This document shows, piece by piece, positions 23,830-34,489 of a stretch of DNA of 64,000 nucleotides. Position 1 is the stretch's first letter; each line of letters starts with the position of its first letter. The translations under genes and the position numbers were made by a program. Below the pieces are notes generated by a model, which made no database searches, was not told where the DNA came from, and worked only from the letters and a program-made list of their open reading frames with translations. Location of the stretch: NCBI RefSeq assembly GCF_907165205.1, contig NC_058189.1, forward strand, positions 16,986,001 to 17,050,000, given 5' to 3'. The DNA comes from Coccinella septempunctata (taxonomy: Eukaryota; Arthropoda; Insecta; Coleoptera; Coccinellidae).

Positions 23830-24180
23830 ACGATGCGGGTGCGCGGAGCGAATGAAGCTGAGATGTATGTAGCTCGAGCCTCCGGCCAGTTTTAGATGAT
23901 ACTGAACATTTTCAAACATGAGTGCTCTGCAAAACGACGTACTGTTTGATTCCCTTTAGTCTTAGCCTTGAGTAGTAAGCTGAGTTTCATTATGAAACAA
24001 TACGTCAAGGTGTAATAGTTAATGCCAAATATCGTAGTGCAAACACTTGACCGATCTTCAGTCGCGTGCTGTACGAGCTACGAGGTGTTTGCATTTCCTT
24101 ACGGTGAGATGCGTGCATTACGAAATTAACACAACTAGATTCGTTCTAGGTTAAGCATGCAGCTTACCGATGTCTCTATG
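23830..24180 (-). promoter_or_regulatory. GC-richer island, possible promoter of the minus-strand exon
   Basis: This stretch (for example GATGCGGGTGCGCGGAGCG at 23833) is unusually rich in G+C and CpG compared with the AT-rich window. It lies immediately upstream, on the minus strand, of the candidate exon. No TATA box was assigned. Its role as a promoter is inferred from composition and position only. Confidence 0.25.
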
Positions 24181-24189
24181 AATTCTAGA

Positions 24190-24625
24190 TGGGAAAATGA
24201 CGAAAGATAATTACGAAATTATGGTGATTCGTACATTCGAGGAAGGTTCAATCACGGAAGTGCTCGTGATGATTCAGTTTATAATTTCTGAAAATAGAAG
24301 CAGAGACGATAGTAAAAATCAAAATTCGTCATGATATTTTTACAATTCACGGTTTGTGACATTTAGATAAGAATAGAATAGAAGAAGGAGCTGTCTGTTC
24401 ACCCGTTTTTTCATCCAGTGCTATTTGAAATAAGGATTCATTGAGTCTTCAGTTTTTCCGTAGACTGGTTTTGAACCAGAGCTATGCAGGGCTCCGAGGA
24501 TAAAGTCTCTTCGGGCCCTTTTCCATACCAACTACCTCGAAAATAGGAAAGGAAATTTTTTTCAACCTAGCAAGAAATTGTATGAAAGAAGCTTTCTTAT
24601 TATTTTTTAATATCTGTAAAAATTG
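24190..24625. other. AT-rich DNA, nothing recognised
   Basis: A short GC-richer patch near 24480-24540 (CTCCGAGGATAAAGTCTCTT) could be a relic of an old element, but no frame supports this. Confidence 0.4.
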
Positions 24626-24629
24626 TTCG

Positions 24630-24750
24630 GACCCGAATAATTATCATCCTATAAGATTATTCAGTGTCCCTTTAAAATTTTTAAAGATATTGATCCAATT
24701 TAGAATTGAAACATATGTTGAGGATAATTTACAAAATTGCATTTGATAGA
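24630..24750 (+). pseudogene. LINE reverse transcriptase fragment
   Basis: A 38-codon frame reads DPNNYHPIRLFSVPLKFLKI...YVEDNLQNC. DP(N/S)NYRPI(S/T)LLSV..K.LEK is the well-known block 2 of LINE reverse transcriptases, here with R to H and other changes. The frame ends in TGA after the place where QFGFR would follow. It probably belongs to the same decayed copy as 26043-26233 and 27123-27665, since all three are on the plus strand and in the right order. Confidence 0.7.
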
Positions 24751-24930
24751 GAAATAATTGGAGGGAACGACTTAGCAGATCAAGCCTTTTTGAATGGTGG
24801 AAGAAATCTTTTATAGGCTGATAATGATAGCTGCGCTTAATTCTTGGATAATGTACTCTCGATTGAAAAATAAAATCCTTCGGAAGTTTTTTTGTTGGGC
24901 TTGCCTATCAGAAAGGGGGAAGATAATGAA

Positions 24931-25806
24931 ACACATCTCTACGAAGGCGTAAAAGGGCCACATAATTTTTTAAAAATATTCTTTAGTTAAATTCCGACTT
25001 TCTCAAGCAGAAGCAGAAGATATATCCAAGAACCTTCTGTATACATAAAATCCTTACATTGCCGTAGCCGTTTTTTTTTGGGGGGGGGGGCTGGGTGCTC
25101 AATGTTATTTTATGGTTACTTTATCAGTACTGGGGTGCGGGGAAGTTGTGCCCAACCTGGCCTCTACCTGTCTACGACCATTAATTCATAATTATTCGAA
25201 AACATGTACCTATGACCATTTTCTCCAATAAAATACATCAAGTTATTTATTATATTTATTAAAAAACAAGGTGATTATTTTGTGAAATCTGAATCCTCTC
25301 ATGAATATCTCAGTATATTTGGAAATGAACCAATTCATCATAGAACAGTCTACATGAGGTTTGCTAACCGTTGTAATGAACTTCTCATGTAAGAAACCTA
25401 AAGAAACATCAAAACACACCGGGTGTACTGATTTCTTTACCATTGATATAGCCTCTCGAGTACATATGTGAAAGAAGTTTTGTCATAAAACATCCGGAAT
25501 ATACCTAAAAAAAGATGCATGTCGTTATAGAACACCCTGTAAAAGGTTGTCATATCATTGTTATGACCTCTCATAGAAGAAAACTCAAATAATAATGTAC
25601 ACCCTGTGTACATAATCATCCATTCATCATAAATGTGGGAACCATAATATTATATGAATTAGAATATTTGTAGAAAAGCAAACTGTATTGCAGGAACTGA
25701 TCTACGTCGTCGCAGAACACCTTGTAGAAGTTCGGAACTAAATAAAATTCCAAGTTTGAGGTCGGAATTTAACGAAAAATATTTTAAGAATATTATGTGG
25801 CCCTTC
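24931..25806. mobile_element. foldback insertion with about 65-bp arms
   Basis: Left arm 24931-24998 (CATCTCTACGAAGGCGTAAA...) is the reverse complement of 25737-25806 (...TTCTACGCCTTCGTACATCT) with few mismatches. It separates the RT block of the LINE remnant from the later blocks and so may have inserted into that LINE. The interior includes a G run (25080-25090) and three CACCCTGT- or CACCTTGT-type ends at 25533, 25599 and 25717, suggesting further nested MITE ends. Confidence 0.65.
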
Positions 25807-26042
25807 TACGCCTTCGTACATCTCTTTACATTTACCTCACGAAGGAGGAACAAGAAGCCGTTGAAGAGATTCACAACTAACGGAAAATAAACGAGAACAA
25901 AAACGGTTTTCCAAGAGTGCGACCTACCACTATGTGAAACATGCTTCGCAGATTATCACACGTCATAATGATTTGGTTCAGTCTTTGCGGGACAGAGGGC
26001 GCATCGGGATAAGAATTTCTCAAAACTACGCACCGGTCTCGC

Positions 26043-26233
26043 CACTTGAAATATTTAGGAGTCACTCTTGACAAGAAATTGAGTTTCAATTAACACACCA
26101 ACGAAGTCTTCAGCAAGTGTTATGCATCAATCAGTGGCGTCTTCCATTTATTTGCAGAAAAAGTAGACTCAACCTTACTTCTAAAATCAGTATTGGGCCT
26201 ATTAATCTTAACGCAAATCCGATATGAAGTATA
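26043..26233 (+). pseudogene. LINE RT palm/thumb fragment
   Basis: The frame reads HLKYLGVTLDKKLSFN, then a TAA, then HTNEVFSKCYASISGVF. K(Y/F)LG(V/I).LD.KL.(F/W)..H is the conserved block that follows the catalytic FADD box in LINE reverse transcriptases. One in-frame stop is present (26091-26093). Upstream (25860-26040) is degenerate, and the catalytic box itself cannot be read. Confidence 0.65.
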
Positions 26234-27122
26234 TATATATATTCTTTTGAAAAAGAGTGTTACAAACTTTTACAATCTGAGAATAACAATGAAGCGGGTG
26301 TAAAGAAATGGAACAAGAGACAGATCCTAAAAACCTGTTTCTCGTTCCAGATCTCAGTGTAAGCAGAGGAAAAATGTCAACGGGGTACCATACATATCTT
26401 CGTATGATACATGAAAAAACAGAGATAAAAACCTCAGAAAAAACTCTCTGTTTGCCCGTATAAATGTAATGATGATGTATTTGTGTAAAGAATAAGCTGA
26501 AAATAATTGAAATTGAAGGACATCTTCTTCATATGACAAAATCCAAAAACTTCTTCCTATTCTTTCTACTATGATGGTTGACGAAGAATAATCTGAAAAC
26601 AAAAAAGAAAGAAAAAAAACGAGAGGGGTGTATTGAATTTTATATTACTCATTAAATAATTTTGAAATTAGTAACCCAACTCAAAAAAGAATCGGTAACC
26701 GAATGAATACCTTCGAAACCACCCTGAAAACGATATATTCGACAACGATATGAAGTAAAACAACAAAAACCAACTATGACAAGCTCCTACGGGTACAAAA
26801 TGAATTATTCTCAATAAATCCAGAGAAAAAAGACCACCACAAAGTATCTAATACTGAATTTCGCCAAAATTTTATGAATGAAGAAATATTCTGTATTTAA
26901 GCTAAAAATTACCAAATTAGAAAAGACATCCCATCTTAGAAACAAGATCCCATTGGGAAGCTGAAGCATAGACTAATTCAGCTTCTAATTTCTTTTCAAC
27001 CCATCTGAGCGCTAGTTCTGTTTTCCATTCTAGCACTCGTACATGCCTCAGTTAAGATTAATACGATCCTTCAAAACTTAGGTGAATATTCTCTGAAATT
27101 TCTAGACTATGTAGTTAGAATT

Positions 27123-27665
27123 GTGAGATTAATATTTCATCTGAAATCCAGTTGCTCTTGTAAACCCATATTTCTTCTTATTTCTATTCTCACAGTTCCT
27201 TGTATATACTTGTATAGTTGCTTTATAAACGCAAAACAGAATGTTCACCAAATGCATAAGCTCTCTAATCTTCATGATTATAACACCAGAGACGGTGAAT
27301 TGCTATGTATTCCGAGGCACAGAACATCGAAATTTCAGTCTCCTGTTTATCAGATTCAAGAACTTGCCTGACACCCAATGCAAAAATGCCATAACGCTAT
27401 TTCTTCTGGCAAAATGTGTAAACTTTATGTGCCTTTTTATAATTTATGTGACCTTGTATAATTTATGTGACCTTTTATAATCTACTTGTAATCTGTCTAT
27501 ATTGTGTGTTCTGTTACTTATATACCTATGTTATTATTCTGAATTTTTGATATTTAATTGTTGTATTTTCATCATGAGTGATATTTTATTGTATTTTTTC
27601 GTATGACTTCTCCTATCTAGCAAAGCTAGCATAAAGGATTAATAAATTCATATATTATTATCATA
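27123..27665 (+). pseudogene. LINE C-terminal domain and 3' end
   Basis: An 82-codon frame from 27123 reads SSCSCKPIFLLISILTVPCI, YLYSCFINAKQN, then LHDYNTRDGELLCIPRHRT. This matches the common LINE C-terminal pattern (C..LF..L.ILT..C.YIYE...F...N...HDYNTR.....R.P.HRTS.F). The region after 27371 is out of frame. The 3' tail at about 27610-27665 has a small hairpin (TAGCAAAGCTAGCATA) before an ATTAATAAATTCATATATTA tail, as in many insect LINEs. It is most likely the end of the plus-strand LINE begun at 24630. Confidence 0.7.
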
Positions 27666-27669
27666 TATT

Positions 27670-28140
27670 AAGCCATATGTGAACATTGTATATATCCCCT
27701 TGTATATATAACCCTGTAACGTTGATTTTAAATTACAAAAAAAAAAATGTTGTGTTTTTCATTCGGAGGATTCAGTGCTACACTGTACTGACGAGGGACA
27801 ATGATCCCGAAACCGGACTATAGTTGCACTTGAATGTTTCGACTAGCTCGCATTATTGGAACGACAATTCTTTGGGAATTGTTGTTTCCATGAATATTGA
27901 TGATTTTCAAATGCAAAATTCATGTTTGTTCACAACTGAAACAGTCACTGAATTATTGATATGTTTTATATACGAATACCGTCTGAAGAAGGTTAAAAAT
28001 TGACCCGTCTCTTCATTCATCAGAAAAAATAATTCAAATATTCGGTGGTACTCTTTCAAGCAGGCCACGCTGAAGAGCCATTGCCCCATTTATCCCCAGA
28101 CCAGTTATGTGAATTTGAGTCCTTAAACCACTCTATTCTT
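27670..28140. other. AT-rich DNA, nothing recognised
   Basis: No gene or structured repeat was seen. Confidence 0.4.
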
Positions 28141-28312
28141 CTTTAGCTATACAGCCCTATGTGGGCCTTGGCCGCCTTGGATTAATCAACAATACTCCGC
28201 CATATTCGTCTGTCCAACGCTTTCAGTCTCCAATTTCGCACCCACATCTTCTAGAACGTCGTTGAACCATCTTTTTTTAGGTCTTCCTCTGGCTATATTG
28301 TAAAGTTACAAC
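28141..28312 (-). pseudogene. RTE-like LINE C-terminal fragment
   Basis: Read on the minus strand, the segment gives IARGRPKKRWFNDVLEDVGA, followed by a decayed region with GQTNMAEYC. The GRP(K/P)KRW.D.V..D motif followed by A..R..W is the usual end of RTE-type LINE polyproteins. The stretch is short and interrupted by a stop, so it is a dead fragment. Confidence 0.65.
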
Positions 28313-28314
28313 TT

Positions 28315-31137
28315 CGAAATTTAATTGTTTTGAAACGGGTGTTAAAAATGCTCCTGATGCCATTCGACACATAATATAATCAATTCAACATCTAACTATT
28401 TAGTATTCGTTCAGGAACTAAATGATGATCGCGCATCACTTTCGAAGAGGTTTCATACCGAAATGAACGCCAAATAGAATTTTTGCAGCTTGTCCATAAA
28501 AAGAATTGCAGAACCTTCGAAATGATGTGCCACTCGATTCCTAATAATTGTCATTCAAGGTTCTTCACACTGTTTCCAACATTGAACTCAAGTTCAACGG
28601 TTCCCATTTTCCCAAACAACTTGAAAGGCTGAGTACAGCCACGAAGTTACAATCAAAAGATGTACTTCTACAAATGAAAATTGACCTGTCCCAGGGTGAA
28701 TTGTTTCATGTGGGTATACAGTATACATTAAGTCAGACATATTGAGTCGAAATGGCTTACGTTGATTTCATTTTTGAGCGCCTGCTTTATAGGAATGAGA
28801 GCGTTATCATTTGGACCAGATTAACGTCTGATAATTTAGAATTTCGAACCGAAAATATTCTCAAACAGTTTGGTTTGACTGATAGATACAAAAACTTGTG
28901 CAGAATATCAGACATATAAGGCGAGAATAAGAATTAAATTTTGTGTGCCAGAAACTATCCTCCAGTTATGGCACGAATTTCCAAAGTCTCACCTATTTTG
29001 GAGCCAAGTACTAGTTTTCATCTTGGTCAGATCTGTTTAACTGGAAATTTGGGAACCAAGCATCTCTGGGTGTTTTCAGTATCGATCTGTTAATGAATCT
29101 GTAAAAGCAGGAAAGTTCTTATGATTTCACGTCGTTGCTTTCCTCACTTTTCAATATTCGTATGAGCAGATAATTCTTTTCCTTGTTTAGTTTTTCAATG
29201 AGTGGGTATAAGTAAAAAACTTGGCCGTTTTTGAGGTCTCATTTTCATTGATTTTCCCTAATGACCGACAGTATTGTAATATTGAGGTGAATCGAAGGAA
29301 ATATTATCAATCATTCATTCAATCCAATATTATAATAATAAACTAAGCAGCAAATGGAATGGGACAGCTGAACAATTGCCCAAGTATGACTAGTTATAAT
29401 TTCGACATTACTTAGGTGATGTTGGATTTTCAATCCGAGATACAAATTATTTTTTTTGCCTGTATGTCATTGGCTGAGGTATTTTTTTAATATCTTCTTG
29501 TTGTATCTATAGGGTGTGAATGTAAGACAGCCAAAACATTCCGTGTTTTCGACGAAGAATTTGGAAATAGTGAAAGGCCATTCAAAGGTTTTTTCTATGC
29601 TGGATGTTAGTTCATCAGCTCGGGACATCTTTGTGTCACCTTTCAGGTACAATACAATATTGCTATGGCAAAATCGCCATTTTATAAAATCAACCCTCAT
29701 TTTCAAAATTTTAGATATAACTTTGACATTTTTTCGCCACTGTTCGATTTTTCGTCAGTGATGTAGTGCTCACGAAACTGGCAAACGGTTTTTTTTTAAG
29801 CTCTTTTTGTGTGCACATAGAGTTGAAAAAATGTCAGTTTTCTGGTTAAGAATATTTTTTAAATATACTGCTCCAGTTTCGTGGAGATTAAGGATGGTGT
29901 TCACATCATTAGCGAAAAATCCAACATGGATGTGTTAATGTTATAGATAGACTTTCAAGGAAAAAAGGTTATGTGATAGAATGGTGATATTTCCGTAGCA
30001 AAGCAAGTGGCGAATACATCTCGAGGTGTGGACCTAACAATATATCCATAAATAACTTTGTGAGGCCCCCTACCATTCCCAAATTCTTCGTTGAGTCGGA
30101 AGTTTTCGGCTCTCCCTCATTCACACCCATTGAACTAAAGAAGTTTAGGTCAATGTTCACACCATGTACAACAAGAAGAGATAAAGAAGAAAAATACCCT
30201 GTGTCAGTACTGCCAGTGGCATACAGATGAAAGATAATACTTTGCAATTCGAGGTGAATATGCAACATTACCAAAGTAAAGTAGTCAAACTTAGGCAATT
30301 GTTCAGCTTCCCCACTCTATTTACTTCTTAGAAGGAAAAAACGTGTCAATATTATCATTGTTCTCTTGCAAAATTTATGGCAATCGCTGTATATCTCGGT
30401 GTCCAAATAATATATGTGTAAAAATGTTTTGTTTTATCATAAATTTTATTCGCATTCCAGATATTAATGAAGAAAGTAGAAATATTTCAATGTTCCCTCG
30501 TCCCCCAAATTTTGTAAACATTTTATATAAACCGATTTTCGATTTTTGTAGATCAACAATTACTCGCAAATTGGTGAATGCGCTAGTGAAAATTGAGGGG
30601 AACTTATAAATTTATAGGTATATATAATAAAATATTTCGTAATTTACGGCTAGTTTATTTAATCATTTCCTGGAAAAAAGTTCCATGGCCGGTGTCTTTA
30701 TGTCCAGAAACATAATACAGCTTTTCAAACAATGGTTGACCTGTTCACATAGAATCTCAAGGAAAATTATATGTACGTAGGTACATGCAGTTATTTGCAC
30801 CTTCCCAAGTGCAACAAAATCTATTCATTTTAAGGACAATTATTATATGTGCTCTATTAGATTGAGTAATGAATAGTAGTAGCGTTTTATGAATGAAGGA
30901 ATATAACTCCAGATGATTTATGTATGCTTCGCTAGATAATGCTAATGAATATTAAACACTGGTTCTATAATTAACGCAGATTGGTTGAATTTTAAACTAC
31001 TTTTACAAGCTTTCATTTAACTCCATATGACTTTGTCCATTTCAAATTTGCAAACCATTTTTTAACCACTTGCTGGAATCTGATTGAGCTGAAAATTTGC
31101 AAATCGAATTACAATAGAATATAATGATTAATTAGAG
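28315..31137. other. unassigned DNA with several medium frames, none recognised
   Basis: Frames at 28548-28745 (+), 29467-29706 (-), 29969-30298 (-, 109 codons) and 30343-30609 (+) have no recognisable motifs. The 109-codon frame has fairly normal composition (...GVNIDLNFFSSMGVNEGEPK...) but no clear family. No repeat ends were found. Confidence 0.35.
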
Positions 31138-31384
31138 CGGTGCACAATTTTTTTGGCGTGGATCTTCGGCACTTGTTCGCGTTGAATAATAACAGTCTTC
31201 GTGGCCACAACTACAAGTTGGCCAAGGAGCCATTCAGGACCACTTGCCGGATGAATTTTCTCTCCAACAGAGTCTTCAATGTTTGGAATCATGTTCCGGG
31301 GGAGGTGGTAGGTGCAACATCTGTGAACGGGTTTAAAAACGGGTATGATCGGTGGAAGGAGAGATTTTCCTGTGCGGGTTGAGA
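31138..31384 (+). pseudogene. LINE C-terminal fragment
   Basis: The plus-strand frame reads SLRGHNYKLAKEPFRTTCRM, then NFLSNRVFNVWNHVPGEVV, then ATSVNGFKNGYDRW, ending at TGA 31381. RGH.YKL......R..FFSNRV.NVWN.LP..VV.A.SV..FK..LD is a standard LINE C-terminal pattern; here LP is VP. The element is 5'-truncated at about 31138 and its 3' untranslated region carries a 36-base T run and ends in a TAATAATGA-type tail near 31525-31543. Confidence 0.75.
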
Positions 31385-31391
31385 GTTGATT

Positions 31392-31392
<1 letters not shown>

Positions 31393-31428
<36 letters not shown>
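31393..31428 (+). repeat. homopolymer T36
   Basis: An uninterrupted run of 36 T begins 10 bases after the stop codon of the LINE fragment. It may be part of the LINE 3' region or an expanded homopolymer. The translated poly-K or poly-F frames over it are meaningless. Confidence 0.95.
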
Positions 31429-31429
<1 letters not shown>

Positions 31430-31449
31430 TTTTCATCATATTTAGGTGT

Positions 31450-31967
31450 AGGCTACTAGTTTATAAGCAGAATACTTTTTTTTTTGGGTGTATAGGTGTT
31501 TACCTCCACTTTTATTGTAATTTAATAATAATGATAATAATGACGTCACAGTGTTGCTCTGTTGATGCAACCAGAAGACAATCCTGGGAAAACCAGTGAT
31601 GAAAAACATGGGGTGTCAAAAATGGAAATTTTTCGGATCACCGAGCTTTTTTTTTTAATTATAATATATCAGGAAGCAAATGATAGATATCTTGATTATA
31701 TATGTTACGGAGCGTTTTTGAATACTTACTATTCTGAATGTTTAGCTCATTGATCTTGTTTCATTTTTCAGGTTGTCTTTTTTCAGTTTCATGAGTGTAC
31801 ATTGCTACTTCTATCTGATCAGAGGAATTAATATCCATTAAATAGCTATAAAGAAAAATAGGTATTTTTTGAATGGACACCTCATATGATCCATAAGTTT
31901 TTGCCTCAGATTCGTTGATTTTATCATCACTCCACCAGTAATTCATAAATGTCAAGTTATTTTTGAC
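31450..31967. other. LINE 3' tail then unassigned DNA
   Basis: The first about 90 bases look like the LINE 3' untranslated region ending in (TAA/TGA)n. The remainder has no recognised feature. Confidence 0.4.
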
Positions 31968-32335
31968 TTCATATGCTGGTCCGAAAGTGGTGAAGCACGA
32001 TACCACCCTGCTTTTTTAAATGAAAATCACCAATGTTTATCTCATATTTTATCATTCTTATATGAAATTCTGATTCCCAAATATCGAATATTATTTTATA
32101 ATTTACCTTTGTGCTTAACTAGAAATCATATATTGAAAACCATTACAGATAAACGTATGATTTTTTTTTTAATTCTAGAGGAGTTTAAAAGTCTTCGTCA
32201 GTTTTTCGGATCACTCTACAGTTTGACGGCAGACACTGCAATCTATCGAAAATTACCATTTTGTCCATAAGTCAATTTTTTCAAATGGCATGCTATGAAA
32301 TTTTTTGTTTTAGATACCCTAGTGAGTGGTCTTCA
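31968..32335. repeat. diverged copy of the CCGAAAGTG repeat family
   Basis: TGCTGGTCCGAAAGTGGTGA, TTTTTCGGATCACTCTACAG and GGCATGCTATG match blocks of the element at 7345-7862 in the same order, with many substitutions. No clear right end was found. Confidence 0.55.
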
Positions 32336-32339
32336 TTTT

Positions 32340-32748
32340 TAAGTAAACATTTCAGGCCTGAAAATAATAGTTTCTGAAATTAATTTTCACCATGAGTGAC
32401 GGACAAAGTCGAAAATATCAGACTCGTGTACTTACTTAATTTTTATTTGCACCACTTCTTCACATTCTCGTGAATCTGATAAAATAACATGATTTCATAT
32501 CAAATTCCTCCGCCAAAAACATTCTCTACTCATGAAACAATGCCGTGTATTAATGGTAATATAATACTTGTGTCGTGTGGGAGTGGGTACTTCATTAATT
32601 AAGTCTATTTAAGTATACGTATATATATAACATAATATATATGTTATTATGGCGCAACGAAAAATATAATCGTTCCTAATATTGCGAGCTCTGCTTTATT
32701 TCAAGATAATATCATATAGAACATAATATTCACGATATAACTTCATAT
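32340..32748. other. AT-rich DNA, nothing recognised
   Basis: Contains a short TATATA stretch near 32617-32645. No gene or repeat end was seen. Confidence 0.4.
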
Positions 32749-32749
32749 A

Positions 32750-34486
32750 CAGGGTGATTCACGAAGACCGTTCGTTAGAATATTTCGAATAAAGATTCGA
32801 TATAAACACTTGTAATTTTAAAGTTGAGCTCTGTTAAGAAAGATGAATTCTTGGAAAAAATTTCAGATTCGATCTACTTCCGGTTTTACCGGAAATGATA
32901 ACAACTTTCATGTTTTAAATGTAATATACCCAGTTTTTTCATTGATAATCAGATTACCCATTGAAATTCACATTGTTTTAATGTGTAACTTACATATTAT
33001 TCTCAGAAAATATGTGTACAATCTGGAAAAACCCTTTAAATTTTCTCGAATGGGGCCTCACTCCAATGGTAATAACCTGTAGATTTTTGCAAGAAAATTC
33101 CTAATTTTTTAGCTTCTATCAGAGATGTACCAATGCTTCTCCCTTCGTTAATTAAAATCTCCATTGGACATACAGGGTCTTTCTATTTCACTGTCAAAGT
33201 CAGATATGACTAAAACTCATATTTTTCAACGAAGAACCCATTTTTATTGGTCAGCTGGTATCTACGTTAAAAATAGTGTATAAGTGTAATACATGCTTAA
33301 AAATGCTTATTTTTGAATTTTTTATTGAATTTTCATCCATTCCTCAGAAGTCATGGTGGAGAAAAGAATAAGAATTTAGTAATCAATATTATATTTTTAA
33401 TCTTACGTTCCACCAAGCTCATTATTAACTTTTTAAGCGAAGTATTGGAAAAATTTTCAATCCACTAGTTTCAAATGGATGGAGCGCCAGCACATTCCAA
33501 TATAGAAATGGATCTCGGTAGGGAAATAGTGGTCCTTTTCTCTGGCCTTCTCGATCACCGGATCTCAGTCCTCTAGATTCAATTTTATGGGGTCGGATCA
33601 AGGAATTAGTTTATAATGATAATATTATGAATTTCCAGTAAATTGAAATTGTTGTGGCTTTCGATAGTTCGGATCCTGCCGAAATTCGTAGAGCAAAACA
33701 ATCTGTTGGAGAACATCTTTTAAAATGCCTTGATGGAAACTGTGATTATATCGAACATTTGTAATTAAAACCTCATCATTATTTGTTTCTTCTGACCCTC
33801 ACTCTTTGAGGAAAGAAAACTGAAAAAAAAATTTAACTTTACCGAATATCTCGGGAAATAAGTATTAAAAGCAATTACTATGGAGAGAAAGAGAGTTTAT
33901 TGGTGTTCTTACAATTTCATGAATTGCTCACACAGGTCATACACTTATACACTATTTTTGACGTAGATTCCAGCTGAGTGGTAAAAAAATTGATTCTCAT
34001 TCGAAAAAAATTAGCTTTGAGGTTTTTGTCGTGACTGACTTTGATATTGAAACAGAAACACGCTGTATATGTTAAATGGAATTTATAATATAATCAATGA
34101 ACCATCCTTGGTACGTTTCCCGATGGAAGCCAGAAAATTAGGAATTTTTATGCAAAAGTCTACAAGTTATTAACATTGGAATGAAGCCCTATTTGAGAAA
34201 ATATTCAGGGTTTTTTCAGATTTCAGGTGAACTGTTTGAGGGTAATAGTGAAGCATTAAAATAATTCAGAATTTAATGGTTTTTTTGATTATTAATGAAA
34301 AAATTGGATATTACATTCAAAAAACGAAAGTTTTTTTCGGTGAAACCGGAAATCAAACGAATCTGAAATTTTTTTCGGAAATTTATCTCTTCTAACAAAG
34401 CTTACCTATCAAATTCCAAGTCTCATCATTCATCTTGAGTATTCCTTTAAAATATTTAAACGAACGTTCTTCGTGAATCACCCAAT
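32750..34486. mobile_element. 1.7-kb foldback transposon with mariner-like core
   Basis: The left end CAGGGTGATTCACGAAGACCG and the right end (GTTCTTCGTGAATCACCC) are inverted repeats. Complementarity continues with mismatches for about 550 bases per arm, as far as AAAATAGTGTATAAGTGTA against TACACTTATACACTATTTTT. The roughly 630-base spacer holds a mariner-like transposase remnant. The left side is bordered by TA and the right end has lost its last bases. Subterminal repeats of this length are unusual for mariner elements and suggest an inverted-duplication derivative. Confidence 0.85.
33476..33764 (+). pseudogene. mariner-like transposase C-terminal remnant
   Basis: One frame reads MDGAPAHSNIEMDLG, matching the DGAPAH block that holds the second catalytic aspartate. 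After a frame shift, 33543-33641 reads WPSRSPDLSPLDSILWGRI and continues KELVYND, matching the third catalytic aspartate block (RSPDL.PLDF.LWG..K..VY). After a TAA, the same frame ends with EIRRAKQSVGEHLLKC...DYIEHL, resembling the family C-terminus (R..C....G..FEHL). Frame shift and stops make it non-functional. It is the spacer of the foldback at 32750-34486. Confidence 0.8.
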
Positions 34487-34489
34487 AGA

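Noticed and set aside
24060..24180. Possible tRNA or small RNA in the GC-richer island
   Set aside because: No A box, B box or cloverleaf could be formed.
31128..31439. Lysine-rich open frame on the minus strand
   Set aside because: It is the translation of the T36 run and the antisense of a LINE C-terminal fragment.
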